Shown here: positions 33,645-41,437 of the stretch, piece after piece
How the letters are laid out: every line of letters begins with the position of its first letter
How positions within the stretch are numbered: position 1 is the first letter of the stretch
Assembly (NCBI RefSeq): GCF_007671675.1
Contig: NZ_VCGW01000003.1
Coordinates: forward strand, 62,001-126,000
Direction of reading: 5' to 3'
DNA length: 64,000 nt
DNA from: Marinobacter maritimus
GTDB taxonomy: Bacteria; Pseudomonadota; Gammaproteobacteria; Pseudomonadales; Oleiphilaceae
The notes under the pieces: generated by a model
What the model saw: only the letters and a program-made list of their open reading frames with translations
Databases searched by the model: none
Told to the model about the DNA's origin: nothing
Position numbers and translations under genes: made by a program

Positions 33645-35055
33645 TACCGCCCGATGTGCCGGGCAGCGTTTTCGTGTCAATGAGAAACTGTTGAAACGGC
33701 TCTGATTGGCGCAGAAGCTCCCCGCCAAGTTCAATCAGGGCGTCGACGTCATCTGCAGTTAGTGCTGCCGTGGGAAGTGCATTGTAGTGGGCCCGCCTGG
33801 CAGGATCTCCCACCTGATTGAATGTCAGGGTTGAAAAGTAGACGTTAACAAGTGGCTTGCCGGATGGGCGGGTGAGGTTGAGGCTCTCGCCCCATGCCAG
33901 GAATTCCCGGCGCGCCTGGGAAATGTTTTCCGTGGTTAGTGTATTGAACGCCGCATCAAAGGAGGCCGCAAGGGTTTCGATTGTTCCCGGTTCCGCGCCG
34001 GATGCCGCCCAGGGGTAGGATGAATAAACCTGGGCATTGACCAGAACGACGAGGACTTTCTCAACGCTCTCGAGGGCGCGGCGGTTAAAAGCACCGGTCA
34101 TTTGTTGGACGTCGCCACGATGGGCAACCGGGCTCATCATGGATCCTCGTACTCCTATGTTGTCCGTAATGCCCCCGTCGGCCAGGCTCAGATACGGCAT
34201 CTGCGCCGGATCAAGGTAGCGTGACAGCCCTTGGGCGACGGCAAATTTCCTTGATAGCAGGTTGCGGTTATTCAGTGCCTCGGTAACCCATAATTTGTTC
34301 CTTGTTTCACAACCAGGGTAGTTACGGAGCCTCATGGACGCGAACGCGGGTGGTACGGTCGAAGAGGCCATAACGGCGTTGGCAACGGGATAGTTACTCA
34401 AGTCAGAGCAGAGAAAATCAAACTGTTGCTGTATGAAGGAGAACGTCAGCGCATTGTTCAAATCTGTGGCATTGATAATCACAAATGGAAGCGGCCCAAC
34501 CGACAGATCGGCAAAGGTTTTGTCATCAAAAACCTGTTTGCCCAGAAACTCTGCCATCAGATCCGAGCGGTTGAAATCAGAAGAAATCAGCTGGGCCATG
34601 TTGTACGGGTTCGCCAGCATCCAGCCATAAGTACGCGGCCAGTTACGGCGTAGAAAACGTTCCTCGAAATCTTCAAACAGTCGATCGCCGAAAAGGCCGT
34701 AGTAAGCTGCAGTATAACTACCGCCCGAAACGGCGGAAATCACATCAACCTGGTCAAGTAATCGCGTGGGCTGGTTGTCAATCACCAGTTGCTCATTTCG
34801 AAGTGCATTCAGAACACCATAGGAAAGCGCTGCGGCCCGGGTTCCGCCTCCGGAAAAGGCAAGTACAACAAACAACCGTTCGTCGTTGGCGGGCAGTCGC
34901 GACTGGAAGTCATAGTGGTCAGCAACGGACGTGCCGCCCAGCTCGGTATTGAGTGTGCCCGTCGAGCAGCCACCCAGCAGTAGCATGAGTATCACCAGAA
35001 TACCGAGGGGCGGTAATGGGATAGGACAGCGATTCTCACGAAAGAAAAACGTCAT
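33622..35055 (-). CDS. Patatin-like phospholipase, lipoprotein
   Basis: About 477 residues from the ATG at 35055. A signal peptide ends in the lipobox LLGGC near residue 30, so it is probably membrane-anchored. The patatin domain has AFSGGGTRAAALSYG (oxyanion loop), the nucleophile elbow SAVSGGSYTAAYYG (GxSGG) and the DGG-type catalytic Asp in LADGGITDNIG. Expected activity is hydrolysis of phospholipids or other acyl esters. It is convergent with and overlaps the LpxR-family gene, so both members of the pair act on membrane lipids. Confidence 0.85.
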   Translation of the reverse strand: MTFFFRENRCPIPLPPLGILVILMLLLGGCSTGTLNTELGGTSVADHYDFQSRLPANDERLFVVLAFSGGGTRAAALSYGVLNALRNEQLVIDNQPTRLLDQVDVISAVSGGSYTAAYYGLFGDRLFEDFEERFLRRNWPRTYGWMLANPYNMAQLISSDFNRSDLMAEFLGKQVFDDKTFADLSVGPLPFVIINATDLNNALTFSFIQQQFDFLCSDLSNYPVANAVMASSTVPPAFASMRLRNYPGCETRNKLWVTEALNNRNLLSRKFAVAQGLSRYLDPAQMPYLSLADGGITDNIGVRGSMMSPVAHRGDVQQMTGAFNRRALESVEKVLVVLVNAQVYSSYPWAASGAEPGTIETLAASFDAAFNTLTTENISQARREFLAWGESLNLTRPSGKPLVNVYFSTLTFNQVGDPARRAHYNALPTAALTADDVDALIELGGELLRQSEPFQQFLIDTKTLPGTSGGTKTDTPP

Positions 35056-35069
35056 TTCATGGCCTGTGC

Positions 35070-35096
35070 TGTAACAATTGGCACTGCTTGGTAGTC
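35070..35096 (+). promoter_or_regulatory. ECF-type promoter: TGTAAC-N17-AGTC upstream of a 30-residue ORF and the YedE-type gene
   Basis: TGTAAC at 35070-35075, AGTC(CA) at 35093-35096. It reads away from the divergent patatin gene. Confidence 0.5.
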
Positions 35097-35136
35097 CATT
35101 AAAAGTAGACCATCTTAACGGGCAAGGAAAAACACT

Positions 35137-35229
35137 ATGACGAGATCCAAAGTCGAGTCTGCAAACTCCCAAGGCCAGAATCTTGCCGGCTTACTGGAGT
35201 TGCCGGGCTATTTTCCATTCGCCGGTTAA
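35137..35229 (+). CDS. Possible 30-residue peptide
   Basis: ATG at 35137 with AAGGA eight bases upstream, reading MTRSKVESANSQGQNLAGLL and on to YFPFAG before TAA. It begins 40 bases after the TGTAAC-type promoter and ends 88 bases before the YedE-type gene. It could be a leader peptide or a chance frame; no family recognised. Confidence 0.3.
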   Translation: MTRSKVESANSQGQNLAGLLELPGYFPFAG

Positions 35230-35316
35230 TCAGGTTGTGGATATGCTCGTGACCTGGCCCAGCCGGTATCTCTAACGTTACGGAGTTAATCTGGCATTCG
35301 GGGGTACAGGGCTCTC

Positions 35317-36252
35317 ATGATTTCAATCGCAATCACATTGACCATTGCGGCGGTGATTGGCTATACCGCTCAGGTAACCGGCCTCTGTATGGTCCGGGGT
35401 GTCAGTGACTGGACACGGGGCCGGCGGTTGCGCTTGACGGCCATTCTTATGGCCGGATTCTGGATCTACCTGTTTACCCCGCTAATCGCGTATTACAACC
35501 ATTCCTTTCTGGCGGTCTACGCCTTTCACTGGTCTATTCCCCTGGGTGGCTTCATGTTCGGGATTGGGGCTGCAATTAACGGCGCCTGCTCCATTTCCAC
35601 GGCCACGCGCCTTGCCAGCGGGGATCTGCGCATGGTGTTGACCATGCTGGGCTGGTTGGTCGGGTGGGTATTGCTGATCATCGCCGGTGTGGAGCCAGCC
35701 CTGCGCAGTACGCCATATCAGGCCGGGCTTTTGCCCTGGTTAGCCATGAGCGCCCTGATGCTGGTTTCAATACTGGTTTACTGGAGGTTCCATGATCGCT
35801 GGCGCCTGTGGAGCGGTATTATGTTGGTCGGTATTTTTGCCGGGGCGCTGTTCCTGTACGAGCCGGCCTGGTCGCCCAGTGATTTTGTCCGGGACTCAGG
35901 GCTGAATCTGATGGCTGGTACTTTGCCATTCCCGTCGCTATCCAGGGTGTTGATTCTGCTTGCCATGTTGCTGGGCATGACAGCCGGGGCCTGGCGTTTC
36001 CGGCGTTTCCGCTGGGTGTTGCCCGCCATCGGCGAAACGGGCAAACACCTTGGCAGCGGTCTTCTGATGGGGGTCGGTTCGGCCCTTGCGCTTGGGGGGA
36101 ACGATTTCCAGTTGTTGCTGGCTTTGCCCGCATTATCCCCGGCCAGCCTCTCCGCCCTTGCAGGCATGCTGGCAGGGATCTGGTCCGGACAGCGCTTGAC
36201 CGCACACCGAAGGCGCGGCCATTCCACCCCCGGGGGCGATGCCCGATCTTAA
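35317..36252 (+). CDS. YeeE/YedE-family membrane protein (second copy)
   Basis: 311 residues, about eight to ten transmembrane segments. The conserved cysteine loop appears as GGFMFGIGAAINGACSISTATRLASGDLRM, and a second, divergent half-motif GSGLLMGVGSALALGGND lacks the cysteine. It resembles the sulfur-transport family of the gene at 24231 but only one half keeps the motif, so substrate and activity are less certain. Likely transcribed from the TGTAAC-type promoter 220 bases upstream. Followed by a 12-base-arm hairpin. Confidence 0.75.
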   Translation: MISIAITLTIAAVIGYTAQVTGLCMVRGVSDWTRGRRLRLTAILMAGFWIYLFTPLIAYYNHSFLAVYAFHWSIPLGGFMFGIGAAINGACSISTATRLASGDLRMVLTMLGWLVGWVLLIIAGVEPALRSTPYQAGLLPWLAMSALMLVSILVYWRFHDRWRLWSGIMLVGIFAGALFLYEPAWSPSDFVRDSGLNLMAGTLPFPSLSRVLILLAMLLGMTAGAWRFRRFRWVLPAIGETGKHLGSGLLMGVGSALALGGNDFQLLLALPALSPASLSALAGMLAGIWSGQRLTAHRRRGHSTPGGDARS

Positions 36253-36260
36253 CGTTATCG

Positions 36261-36294
36261 CCATGTTGGCCAGTCAGATGGGTGGCCAACATGG
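36261..36294. repeat. Perfect 12-base inverted repeat after the YedE-type gene
   Basis: CCATGTTGGCCA (36261-36272) and TGGCCAACATGG (36283-36294) with a ten-base loop, eight bases after the stop codon. There is no T tract, so it is a weak terminator at most or an RNA 3'-end stabiliser. Confidence 0.5.
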
Positions 36295-36340
36295 GAATGA
36301 TGGCGGCGGTCGCGGGAGGGTAAAAAACCGGGACTGATTC

Positions 36341-36366
36341 TGTAACAATTTACAGGTTCGCCTGTC
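36341..36366 (+). promoter_or_regulatory. ECF-type promoter: TGTAAC-N16-TGTC upstream of a degenerate small gene
   Basis: TGTAAC at 36341-36346, TGTC(AG) at 36363-36366, then only about 90 bases to a strong terminator. Confidence 0.55.
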
Positions 36367-36373
36367 AGTAGGT

Positions 36374-36455
36374 CATGAGATACAGAACGACTTACCTTAA
36401 TTGCCGCGCTGGCCCTATGTAACCTTTGCGTTGTTGGTCGGGTCGCAAACCCCTT
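36374..36455 (+). pseudogene. Probable relic of a small secreted protein gene, or a short RNA gene
   Basis: Between an ECF-type promoter and a rho-independent terminator. An ATG at 36374 with AGGT before it reads MRYR, and one base out of frame the sequence continues RLTLIAALALCNLCVV, the look of a signal peptide and similar to KLTLILAAIAL and TLTLITALFAF of the small exported proteins at 22860 and 32220. A one-base change would join the two. The 3' half overlaps the end of the minus-strand DsbA/HCCA gene. It may instead be a ~110-nt regulatory RNA. Confidence 0.4.
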
Positions 36456-37776
36456 GGGTGGAGCTGGTCTCCACCCTTTTTTTGATTGCCTCCTCGATTA
36501 TCCAGAGCCTGTCCTGACCCCAACAGCTGAAGGTTCCATAGCGGAAACTCGGAACGCCCCAAAGCCCGCAGTCATACATTGCCTTACGGTTTACTTCCGC
36601 CCATTCACGCCAACTCTGATCATTTAACAGAGTCTCTGCCTTCTGCCATTCCAATCCAGCGCGCTCTACGATGACTTTCAGGCCCGCATCGGTTTCCGAG
36701 CGGATACCTTCGGCATTGACGGCTCGGGCGTAGCTAACCATGTATTCGATTTCAAGGCCCTGGGAGCGGGCGTATTCAAACAGGGCATAGCACCTTTCCA
36801 CGCCAGGCCCGAGAGGGTCAGCGACAAAGCCATAAGGAATGCCCAGCTTGTCGGCTTCCCTTTTTGTGTCGTGGAAGATGTACCACTTCTTGGCATCGGG
36901 TACCGATTGCCCGCGCATCACCATGGGGAGCACCGGCCTCAGTTGCAGAGGTATATTCCATGCCTTCGCCAGCAGGATTGCCCGTTCCAGGCCGAGGTAG
37001 GAGTAAGGGCTGCGAATGGAAAAGAACACATCCAGAGGTGTCTCGGCGGCCGGATGGCCATCGGGTAATCTGGTGGCGGTATTTGTTAAATCAGCCCAAG
37101 TGCGCGTAAAGGTTATCGCCCTTGAGGCGTCCCGATTCAGCCCCTGATCCGTGAAGCTTCGCTCAAGATGGTCCAGCCGGTCTACGCCCCAGATCCACTC
37201 ACCAAGGTACCAAATCATGCTGCCCTGATAATGGCCGAGCCGCCGGAGCATTTTTTCATTCTCGAGCAGGGTTTGATTATGAAGATCTGTAGGTTCCGGA
37301 CCTGGCTCGCTTTGGGAATCGGAACTCCAGAGATCCGTCAATATGCGGGCAGCGGTATTGAGTCCGTCGTTGGCTTGTTCGGCCTGAAGCAGACGGGCGG
37401 TGGCGGCCTTGAGTTCGGTTTCCGAGAGTGGCGTTGGCCGGTCAGGCGGCGTGAGGTTATACAGTTTGGCGATCAGGGTGGCGTCCTGTTGAGCCCACGG
37501 GCCCCAAAGCGCCGGCTCGGGGAACATTTCTTCATCCAGTTGCCAAACGGTATGGAGCCGGATGCGCACCCCAAAGTGCTCCTGCAATTGGACAAGTGCC
37601 TGCAACAAGGGTAGCCCGAAAGGGTCTCGAGGATTCACGAACACCCGAACAAGGTCGCTCTCGCCCCGCAGCCTTGCCCGAGCTTTGTGCATGGATCGTT
37701 GCAGAGCATGTCGGTACGGACTGGAAAATGCGCGGGCGAACCAGGGCATAAGATCCGCTTTGACCGGGCGACGCAT
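36415..37776 (-). CDS. Tandem DsbA/2-hydroxychromene-2-carboxylate-isomerase-like protein
   Basis: About 453 residues with two DsbA-superfamily domains of the HCCA isomerase/GST-kappa type. The N-terminal copy starts VRVFVNPRDPFGLPLLQAL and the C-terminal copy LDVFFSIRSPYSYLGLERA, keeping the SPYS motif at the glutathione-binding serine; it ends with WGVPSFRYGTFSCWGQDRL. No CxxC, so it is not a thiol oxidase; glutathione-dependent isomerase or transferase is likely. The start is uncertain: 37776 lacks a good ribosome site, and the frame stays open to 37848. The last ~20 residues are coded across a plus-strand terminator hairpin and look non-conserved. Confidence 0.75.
   Translation of the reverse strand: MRRPVKADLMPWFARAFSSPYRHALQRSMHKARARLRGESDLVRVFVNPRDPFGLPLLQALVQLQEHFGVRIRLHTVWQLDEEMFPEPALWGPWAQQDATLIAKLYNLTPPDRPTPLSETELKAATARLLQAEQANDGLNTAARILTDLWSSDSQSEPGPEPTDLHNQTLLENEKMLRRLGHYQGSMIWYLGEWIWGVDRLDHLERSFTDQGLNRDASRAITFTRTWADLTNTATRLPDGHPAAETPLDVFFSIRSPYSYLGLERAILLAKAWNIPLQLRPVLPMVMRGQSVPDAKKWYIFHDTKREADKLGIPYGFVADPLGPGVERCYALFEYARSQGLEIEYMVSYARAVNAEGIRSETDAGLKVIVERAGLEWQKAETLLNDQSWREWAEVNRKAMYDCGLWGVPSFRYGTFSCWGQDRLWIIEEAIKKRVETSSTQGVCDPTNNAKVT
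36456..36483 (+). terminator. Rho-independent terminator inside the 3' end of the minus-strand DsbA/HCCA gene
   Basis: GGGTGGAG-CTGGT-CTCCACCC followed by seven T. Its sequence, including the CCTTGGGTGG lead-in, resembles the terminator of the TTL operon at 42145. Confidence 0.8.
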
Positions 37777-37827
37777 AGGAGGAGTCTCTTTATTTGTTAT
37801 TGATTGATCAGAAAGTTCCTTACGTAC

Positions 37828-37853
37828 TGTAACAGTTGCACTTCTCATGTGTC
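37828..37853 (+). promoter_or_regulatory. ECF-type promoter: TGTAAC-N16-TGTC of the TTL/PqqD operon
   Basis: TGTAAC at 37828-37833, 16 bases, TGTC(TC) at 37850-37853. Transcription would start near 37860, about 70 bases before the chosen ATG, and excludes the upstream in-frame codons from the protein. Confidence 0.65.
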
Positions 37854-37931
37854 TCTACCCGTGAAACGCGAATAATCAATGCCTTGGAAGGTACCGAGGC
37901 AGTGAGTAACCGGAACGGAGAGCGCGACAAG

Positions 37932-40307
37932 ATGACTCGGCACTATTGGATGGGTGGCAACAGGTCCTACGAGGAAGACCGCTTTTTTGACGAATCCCTC
38001 GACAAATCCCTGTGGCAACAGGCAGAGACCTCCGAGCAATGGCATGCCTGCTGGTATACCGGCATGCCAGATCCGGAGTTTTTCAGCCAGGTTGGGCCGG
38101 AACGAAAAATTAATCATATTCCCGGCAACAATGCCCTCACGGTGAAAAGCCGCCTGTACCGCAGCCTCATGGACCTGCGGGAACGCGTGGAACGGCAGGA
38201 GAAAGGCGGCGGACACCTGACCGATCGCCTGGCTTTCGTGCCTGGGGTTTTCTCCATGCCCGAGGATTATCACGACTTCCAGCAGGCGGCACTTGGCAAC
38301 CCGGGCAAACGCTGGATTCTCAAGCCCAAGAATGCCGCCCGCGGAAAAGGTGTCCAATTGGTGGGTGACCCGGCGGACGTGCCCATGGAGTCCTCCTGGA
38401 TGGTTCAGGAGTACCTTGAAAACCCCCATACCATGCATGGTCGAAAATACGTGCTGCGCCTGTATGTGCTGGTGTCTTCTGTTTCGCCCTTCAGGGTTTA
38501 CCTTTACCGCCAGGGGTTTGCCAAGCTGGCGTCAGCGCCTTACGACGAAGAAAACGCAAATAATCCGTACAGTTACCTGACCAATCCTGATGTCAACGCT
38601 CTGAACCTTGAGGCCGAGGTGCCGGTGGAATTCGTGGATTTCGAGCGCTACCGGGCCTGGTTGCGGGAGCAGGGCCATGACGACGAGGCGCTGTTCGCCA
38701 AAATTGAGGATATGGTTGCCCTGACCTGCCTGGCAGCCCTGGAGCCCATGCGTGAGCGCTCACGAGTCATTGGCGCCGACACCCGGGGCTGTTATGAACT
38801 TATGGGCATTGACTGCCTCGTCGACGACAACCTTAAGCCCTGGATCCTGGAGTGTAACCTCAGCCCGTCTCTGGGAGTCTGCGCCGGCCCTGAGAGTGGC
38901 GGCGACATTGAGGAAGGCATCAAAGGCGCGCTGATAGGGGATATGGTTGAAATGCTTGGCCTTAACCGGCCTGCTGGTGCCGATTCTGCCGGTTCCATGG
39001 CGGAGCGACTGGTTCGGGAAACCCAGGCCGAAATAGCCAACAGTGGTGGCTTCAAAAACCTGATACCGGGGTCGGATCCCACGGTATACCTGCCGTTTAT
39101 GGCCCTGCCTCGGCTGGCGGACTGGGTGGTTGCCCAAGCGCTCTCCGACCGTCCGGTGAAACAGCCCCGTCTTGAACGGTGGATGTCCGAGGAGACCTTC
39201 AGTGAAGACCAGGTCTATGTCTACGACACCCGGCTGGGCCACCTGAGTAGCCTGAACGAGACCGCCTCACTGATCTGGTTGATGGCCACAGAAGGTGCCG
39301 GGCCGGATGACATTGCGTCGACGCTGGTAGATTCCGCTTTCAAAAGTATGCCTGTGGCCCCGGACGCCTGGGCTATCCGCAACGATGTATGGAATACGCT
39401 GGCTGACTGGGTTAACAACCGTTTTCTGGTGCAATCTGAGAATCACCCGGCTGAACCGGTTGCGCTGGAATCTGTCCAGCCGCCATTCCCGGAGACGTCC
39501 GCCATGATGTCGATGGTGCTGGCCTGCGGTCGCTTCCGGGCCCGGTTCTTCACCGACAGTGCAGCGTTGGTCAATCGGATTGAAAATCTGTTGCAGCCGA
39601 TGGCGGTTTCCGACGAGGCGGGAAAAGACTCGCTGCCCCGGCTCGAAATTGTCCGGGATACGCCGGGCTTCACGTTGATTCTCGATGGTCAGGTGCTCCA
39701 CCCACGGTTGCCGCTTTCGGCTGTCGCGCCCGCGCTTGCACACTGCCTGGCAACGCACGCCGCCAAACATGCTGACATCGCTATAGACGCCGGCCTGGTT
39801 GCCGGCCCCGATCAGGCTGGCCCGATGTATATGGTCAGCCATAGTGAGCCAACCCTGCGTGACGCGCTCACCCTTGCTCTGTCTACCCACTGGCGTGCTG
39901 ATTATGGTCGCGGGGCACTTCTGAAAGCCTCCGGAGACGATCACATTGAAGGGCTGGGTTTGCCCCTGCAGGCCCCCGACCAAGAGGGAATGCTCCTACC
40001 GGCAATGGCGGGTATGACGGGCAACTCCGCCCAGGTACTTGCGGTGCTTGTTCCCACGAAAGAGCCACTCGAGGACGAAAGCGGTGTACAGGCCATGACC
40101 GTAAATGAGGCACTCAGACACCTCATTGCCAACTGCTGTTCCGAAGACGGGCGGCCACTGGATACCGGTGGCTTCACCAGACTTGCAGGTTGGCTGGAAG
40201 GCTGCGAACGCTATCTGGTTGATATGAATAATCCGGAGGCCGCTGCTGCGGCACTGTCCGGGCGGTGTTCTATGAGAGCACCGCAAAAGGCATCCGGGAG
40301 CCGTTGA
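37932..40307 (+). CDS. Tubulin-tyrosine-ligase-like ATP-grasp enzyme fused to PqqD-like and degenerate HprK-like domains
   Basis: About 791 residues, no signal peptide. Residues ~40-330: TTL-type ATP-grasp with RWILKPKNAARGKGVQLV (nucleotide lysine and glycine loop), WMVQEYLENP, GRKYVLRLYVLV (substrate arginine) and the metal-site ending WILECNLSPSLG, matching LEVNxSPS of TTLs. Residues ~425-500: PqqD-like winged helix (VYVYDTRLGHLSSLNETASLIW, reported here in part), the RiPP recognition element fold. Residues ~515-740: HprK-kinase-like region (RFRARFFTDSAALV, LHPRLPLSAVAPALAHCLA) whose P-loop position reads MVSHSEPTLRDAL, so kinase activity is probably lost. TTLs ligate glutamate, glycine or tyrosine to protein substrates. 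The gene heads an operon with two Gly-Glu-Ala repeat proteins, the obvious substrate candidates. GTG 37902 is an alternative start. Confidence 0.8.
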   Translation: MTRHYWMGGNRSYEEDRFFDESLDKSLWQQAETSEQWHACWYTGMPDPEFFSQVGPERKINHIPGNNALTVKSRLYRSLMDLRERVERQEKGGGHLTDRLAFVPGVFSMPEDYHDFQQAALGNPGKRWILKPKNAARGKGVQLVGDPADVPMESSWMVQEYLENPHTMHGRKYVLRLYVLVSSVSPFRVYLYRQGFAKLASAPYDEENANNPYSYLTNPDVNALNLEAEVPVEFVDFERYRAWLREQGHDDEALFAKIEDMVALTCLAALEPMRERSRVIGADTRGCYELMGIDCLVDDNLKPWILECNLSPSLGVCAGPESGGDIEEGIKGALIGDMVEMLGLNRPAGADSAGSMAERLVRETQAEIANSGGFKNLIPGSDPTVYLPFMALPRLADWVVAQALSDRPVKQPRLERWMSEETFSEDQVYVYDTRLGHLSSLNETASLIWLMATEGAGPDDIASTLVDSAFKSMPVAPDAWAIRNDVWNTLADWVNNRFLVQSENHPAEPVALESVQPPFPETSAMMSMVLACGRFRARFFTDSAALVNRIENLLQPMAVSDEAGKDSLPRLEIVRDTPGFTLILDGQVLHPRLPLSAVAPALAHCLATHAAKHADIAIDAGLVAGPDQAGPMYMVSHSEPTLRDALTLALSTHWRADYGRGALLKASGDDHIEGLGLPLQAPDQEGMLLPAMAGMTGNSAQVLAVLVPTKEPLEDESGVQAMTVNEALRHLIANCCSEDGRPLDTGGFTRLAGWLEGCERYLVDMNNPEAAAAALSGRCSMRAPQKASGSR

Positions 40308-40388
40308 GTACAAATATTCTTCGATTCCGGGTATTGGGAGGCCAGGCATACAACCTGGCAATAACGTGAAAAGCAAAGGGGACGCATC

Positions 40389-40736
40389 ATGTCCAGAGAA
40401 ACGCAGAAACAGAGATTGCTCGGCAAGCTTGCCCGGGGCATGGCCTACACGGGCCCCGTGTTTGCAGTCGTTATAGGCGCCTCGGCGTTCAACGTCTCAG
40501 CCGCCGATGTTACAGCGGAGCCAGGCTACCTGATGCTTGCCGCAGGAGAGGCGGAAGCCGAGGGTGAAGCCAAGAAGAAGGGCTATGGAGAAGGTGAAGC
40601 CGAAGGCAAAGGTGAAGCCAAAGGAGAAGGTGAAGGAGAAGCTGAAGGCAAAACCAAGAAGAAAGGCCATGACAAGGATGACGCCAAGGGAGAGGGCGAA
40701 GGGGAAGGCGAGGCCGAGGGAAAAGCCAAAGGCTGA
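40389..40736 (+). CDS. Exported Gly-Glu-Ala/Lys repeat protein, candidate substrate of the TTL-PqqD enzyme
   Basis: 115 residues with AGGGGA before the ATG. The N-terminal leader (QKQRLLGKLARGMAYTG, then PVFAVVIGASAFNVSA-AD) is a long signal peptide. From residue 53 to the end the chain is built of GEAEG, GEAKG, GEGEG and KKKG units, highly charged and without hydrophobic core or cysteine. It follows the TTL gene by 81 bases without a promoter of its own in view. The Glu-rich repeats are what a glutamylase or glycylase would modify. The leader resembles that of the cytochrome at 41438. No known family; low-complexity matches elsewhere would be misleading. Confidence 0.75.
   Translation: MSRETQKQRLLGKLARGMAYTGPVFAVVIGASAFNVSAADVTAEPGYLMLAAGEAEAEGEAKKKGYGEGEAEGKGEAKGEGEGEAEGKTKKKGHDKDDAKGEGEGEGEAEGKAKG
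40545..40733 (+). repeat. Coding Gly-Glu-Ala/Lys repeat tract in the small exported protein
   Basis: 63 codons rich in GAA/GAG, GGC/GGA and GCC, with irregular two- and three-residue units (GE, GEA, GEG) interrupted by KKKG and KGHDKDD. Synonymous codons vary, so the repeat appears kept at protein level. Confidence 0.8.
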
Positions 40737-40815
40737 GATGTTGATCGATGTGGGCATGAGTAACGCTTGTGTCCACTCGGTCGCTTTCAGTGCTTAAAAG
40801 AACAACAGGAAACGG

Positions 40816-41388
40816 ATGAATACCATGACACAGCCAGTTTCAGATAAGCGTCGGGACGTGAGCGACATTGTGGAAGAAAATGCCCATGCCATCGGGCAAC
40901 TCGTCGACCTGTTGCAAGCGTTGCCCGGGAACCTGTACCGGCAAAGCTTTGGTCACAGGAAACAGCATGTGATTGGCAAGCACGTTCGTCACATCATCGA
41001 TCACTACAGCGCCCTGTTGTCGGCCACTGATTGCCCCGGGGCATTGCTTGATTATGAAAACCGGAACCGTGATCTGTCACTGGAAACAGACCGACGGACC
41101 GGAGGGCGTCGTCTGTCAGTCATCTTGCGGGAATTGCGCAACCGGTTTGGAACAGAGCATTGCAATGAACTTGCGATGCTGCACAACAGTGATGGCCAGC
41201 GGCAAGTGGTATCCACCAGTGTCGATCGTGAACTGGTTTTTCTCGCTAGCCACACCATTCATCACATGGCCATTATTGGAATGCTTGCTGAGCAGGCAGG
41301 TGTAGAAGTTAGTGCTGAATTCGGAGTCCATCCGTCGACCTTGCGCTACCTGGAAAGCCAGGTGTCGGGCATGGCCAGAAGTGCCTGA
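40816..41388 (+). CDS. DinB-family four-helix protein in the TTL operon
   Basis: 190 residues. DinB/YfiT superfamily marks: HVIGKHVRHIIDHYSALL, the DYENRNRD turn, and SHTIHHMAIIGMLAEQ, giving histidines suited to bind a divalent metal, then EFGVHPSTLRYLE. Superfamily members include metal-dependent thiol transferases, but this subgroup has no known reaction. AGGAAACGG precedes the ATG. It sits between the two repeat-protein genes, so a role in the same pathway is likely. Confidence 0.75.
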   Translation: MNTMTQPVSDKRRDVSDIVEENAHAIGQLVDLLQALPGNLYRQSFGHRKQHVIGKHVRHIIDHYSALLSATDCPGALLDYENRNRDLSLETDRRTGGRRLSVILRELRNRFGTEHCNELAMLHNSDGQRQVVSTSVDRELVFLASHTIHHMAIIGMLAEQAGVEVSAEFGVHPSTLRYLESQVSGMARSA

Positions 41389-41437
41389 GACCTTGTGTAC
41401 CCTGAATAAGGGAAAAATACGACTGGAGGTTGTTGAT

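Noticed and set aside
24231..36252. The two YedE-type genes as a recent duplication
   Set aside because: They share only the cysteine-loop motif, differ in length and lack obvious DNA similarity.
36417..36422. TGTAAC within the DsbA/HCCA 3' end
   Set aside because: Only GGTC at 17 bases follows, it is inside coding sequence and no gene start lies downstream before the terminator.
40497..40776. Leucine- and phenylalanine-rich minus-strand frames over the repeat tract
   Set aside because: Reverse translation of a Gly-Glu repeat gives such frames automatically.
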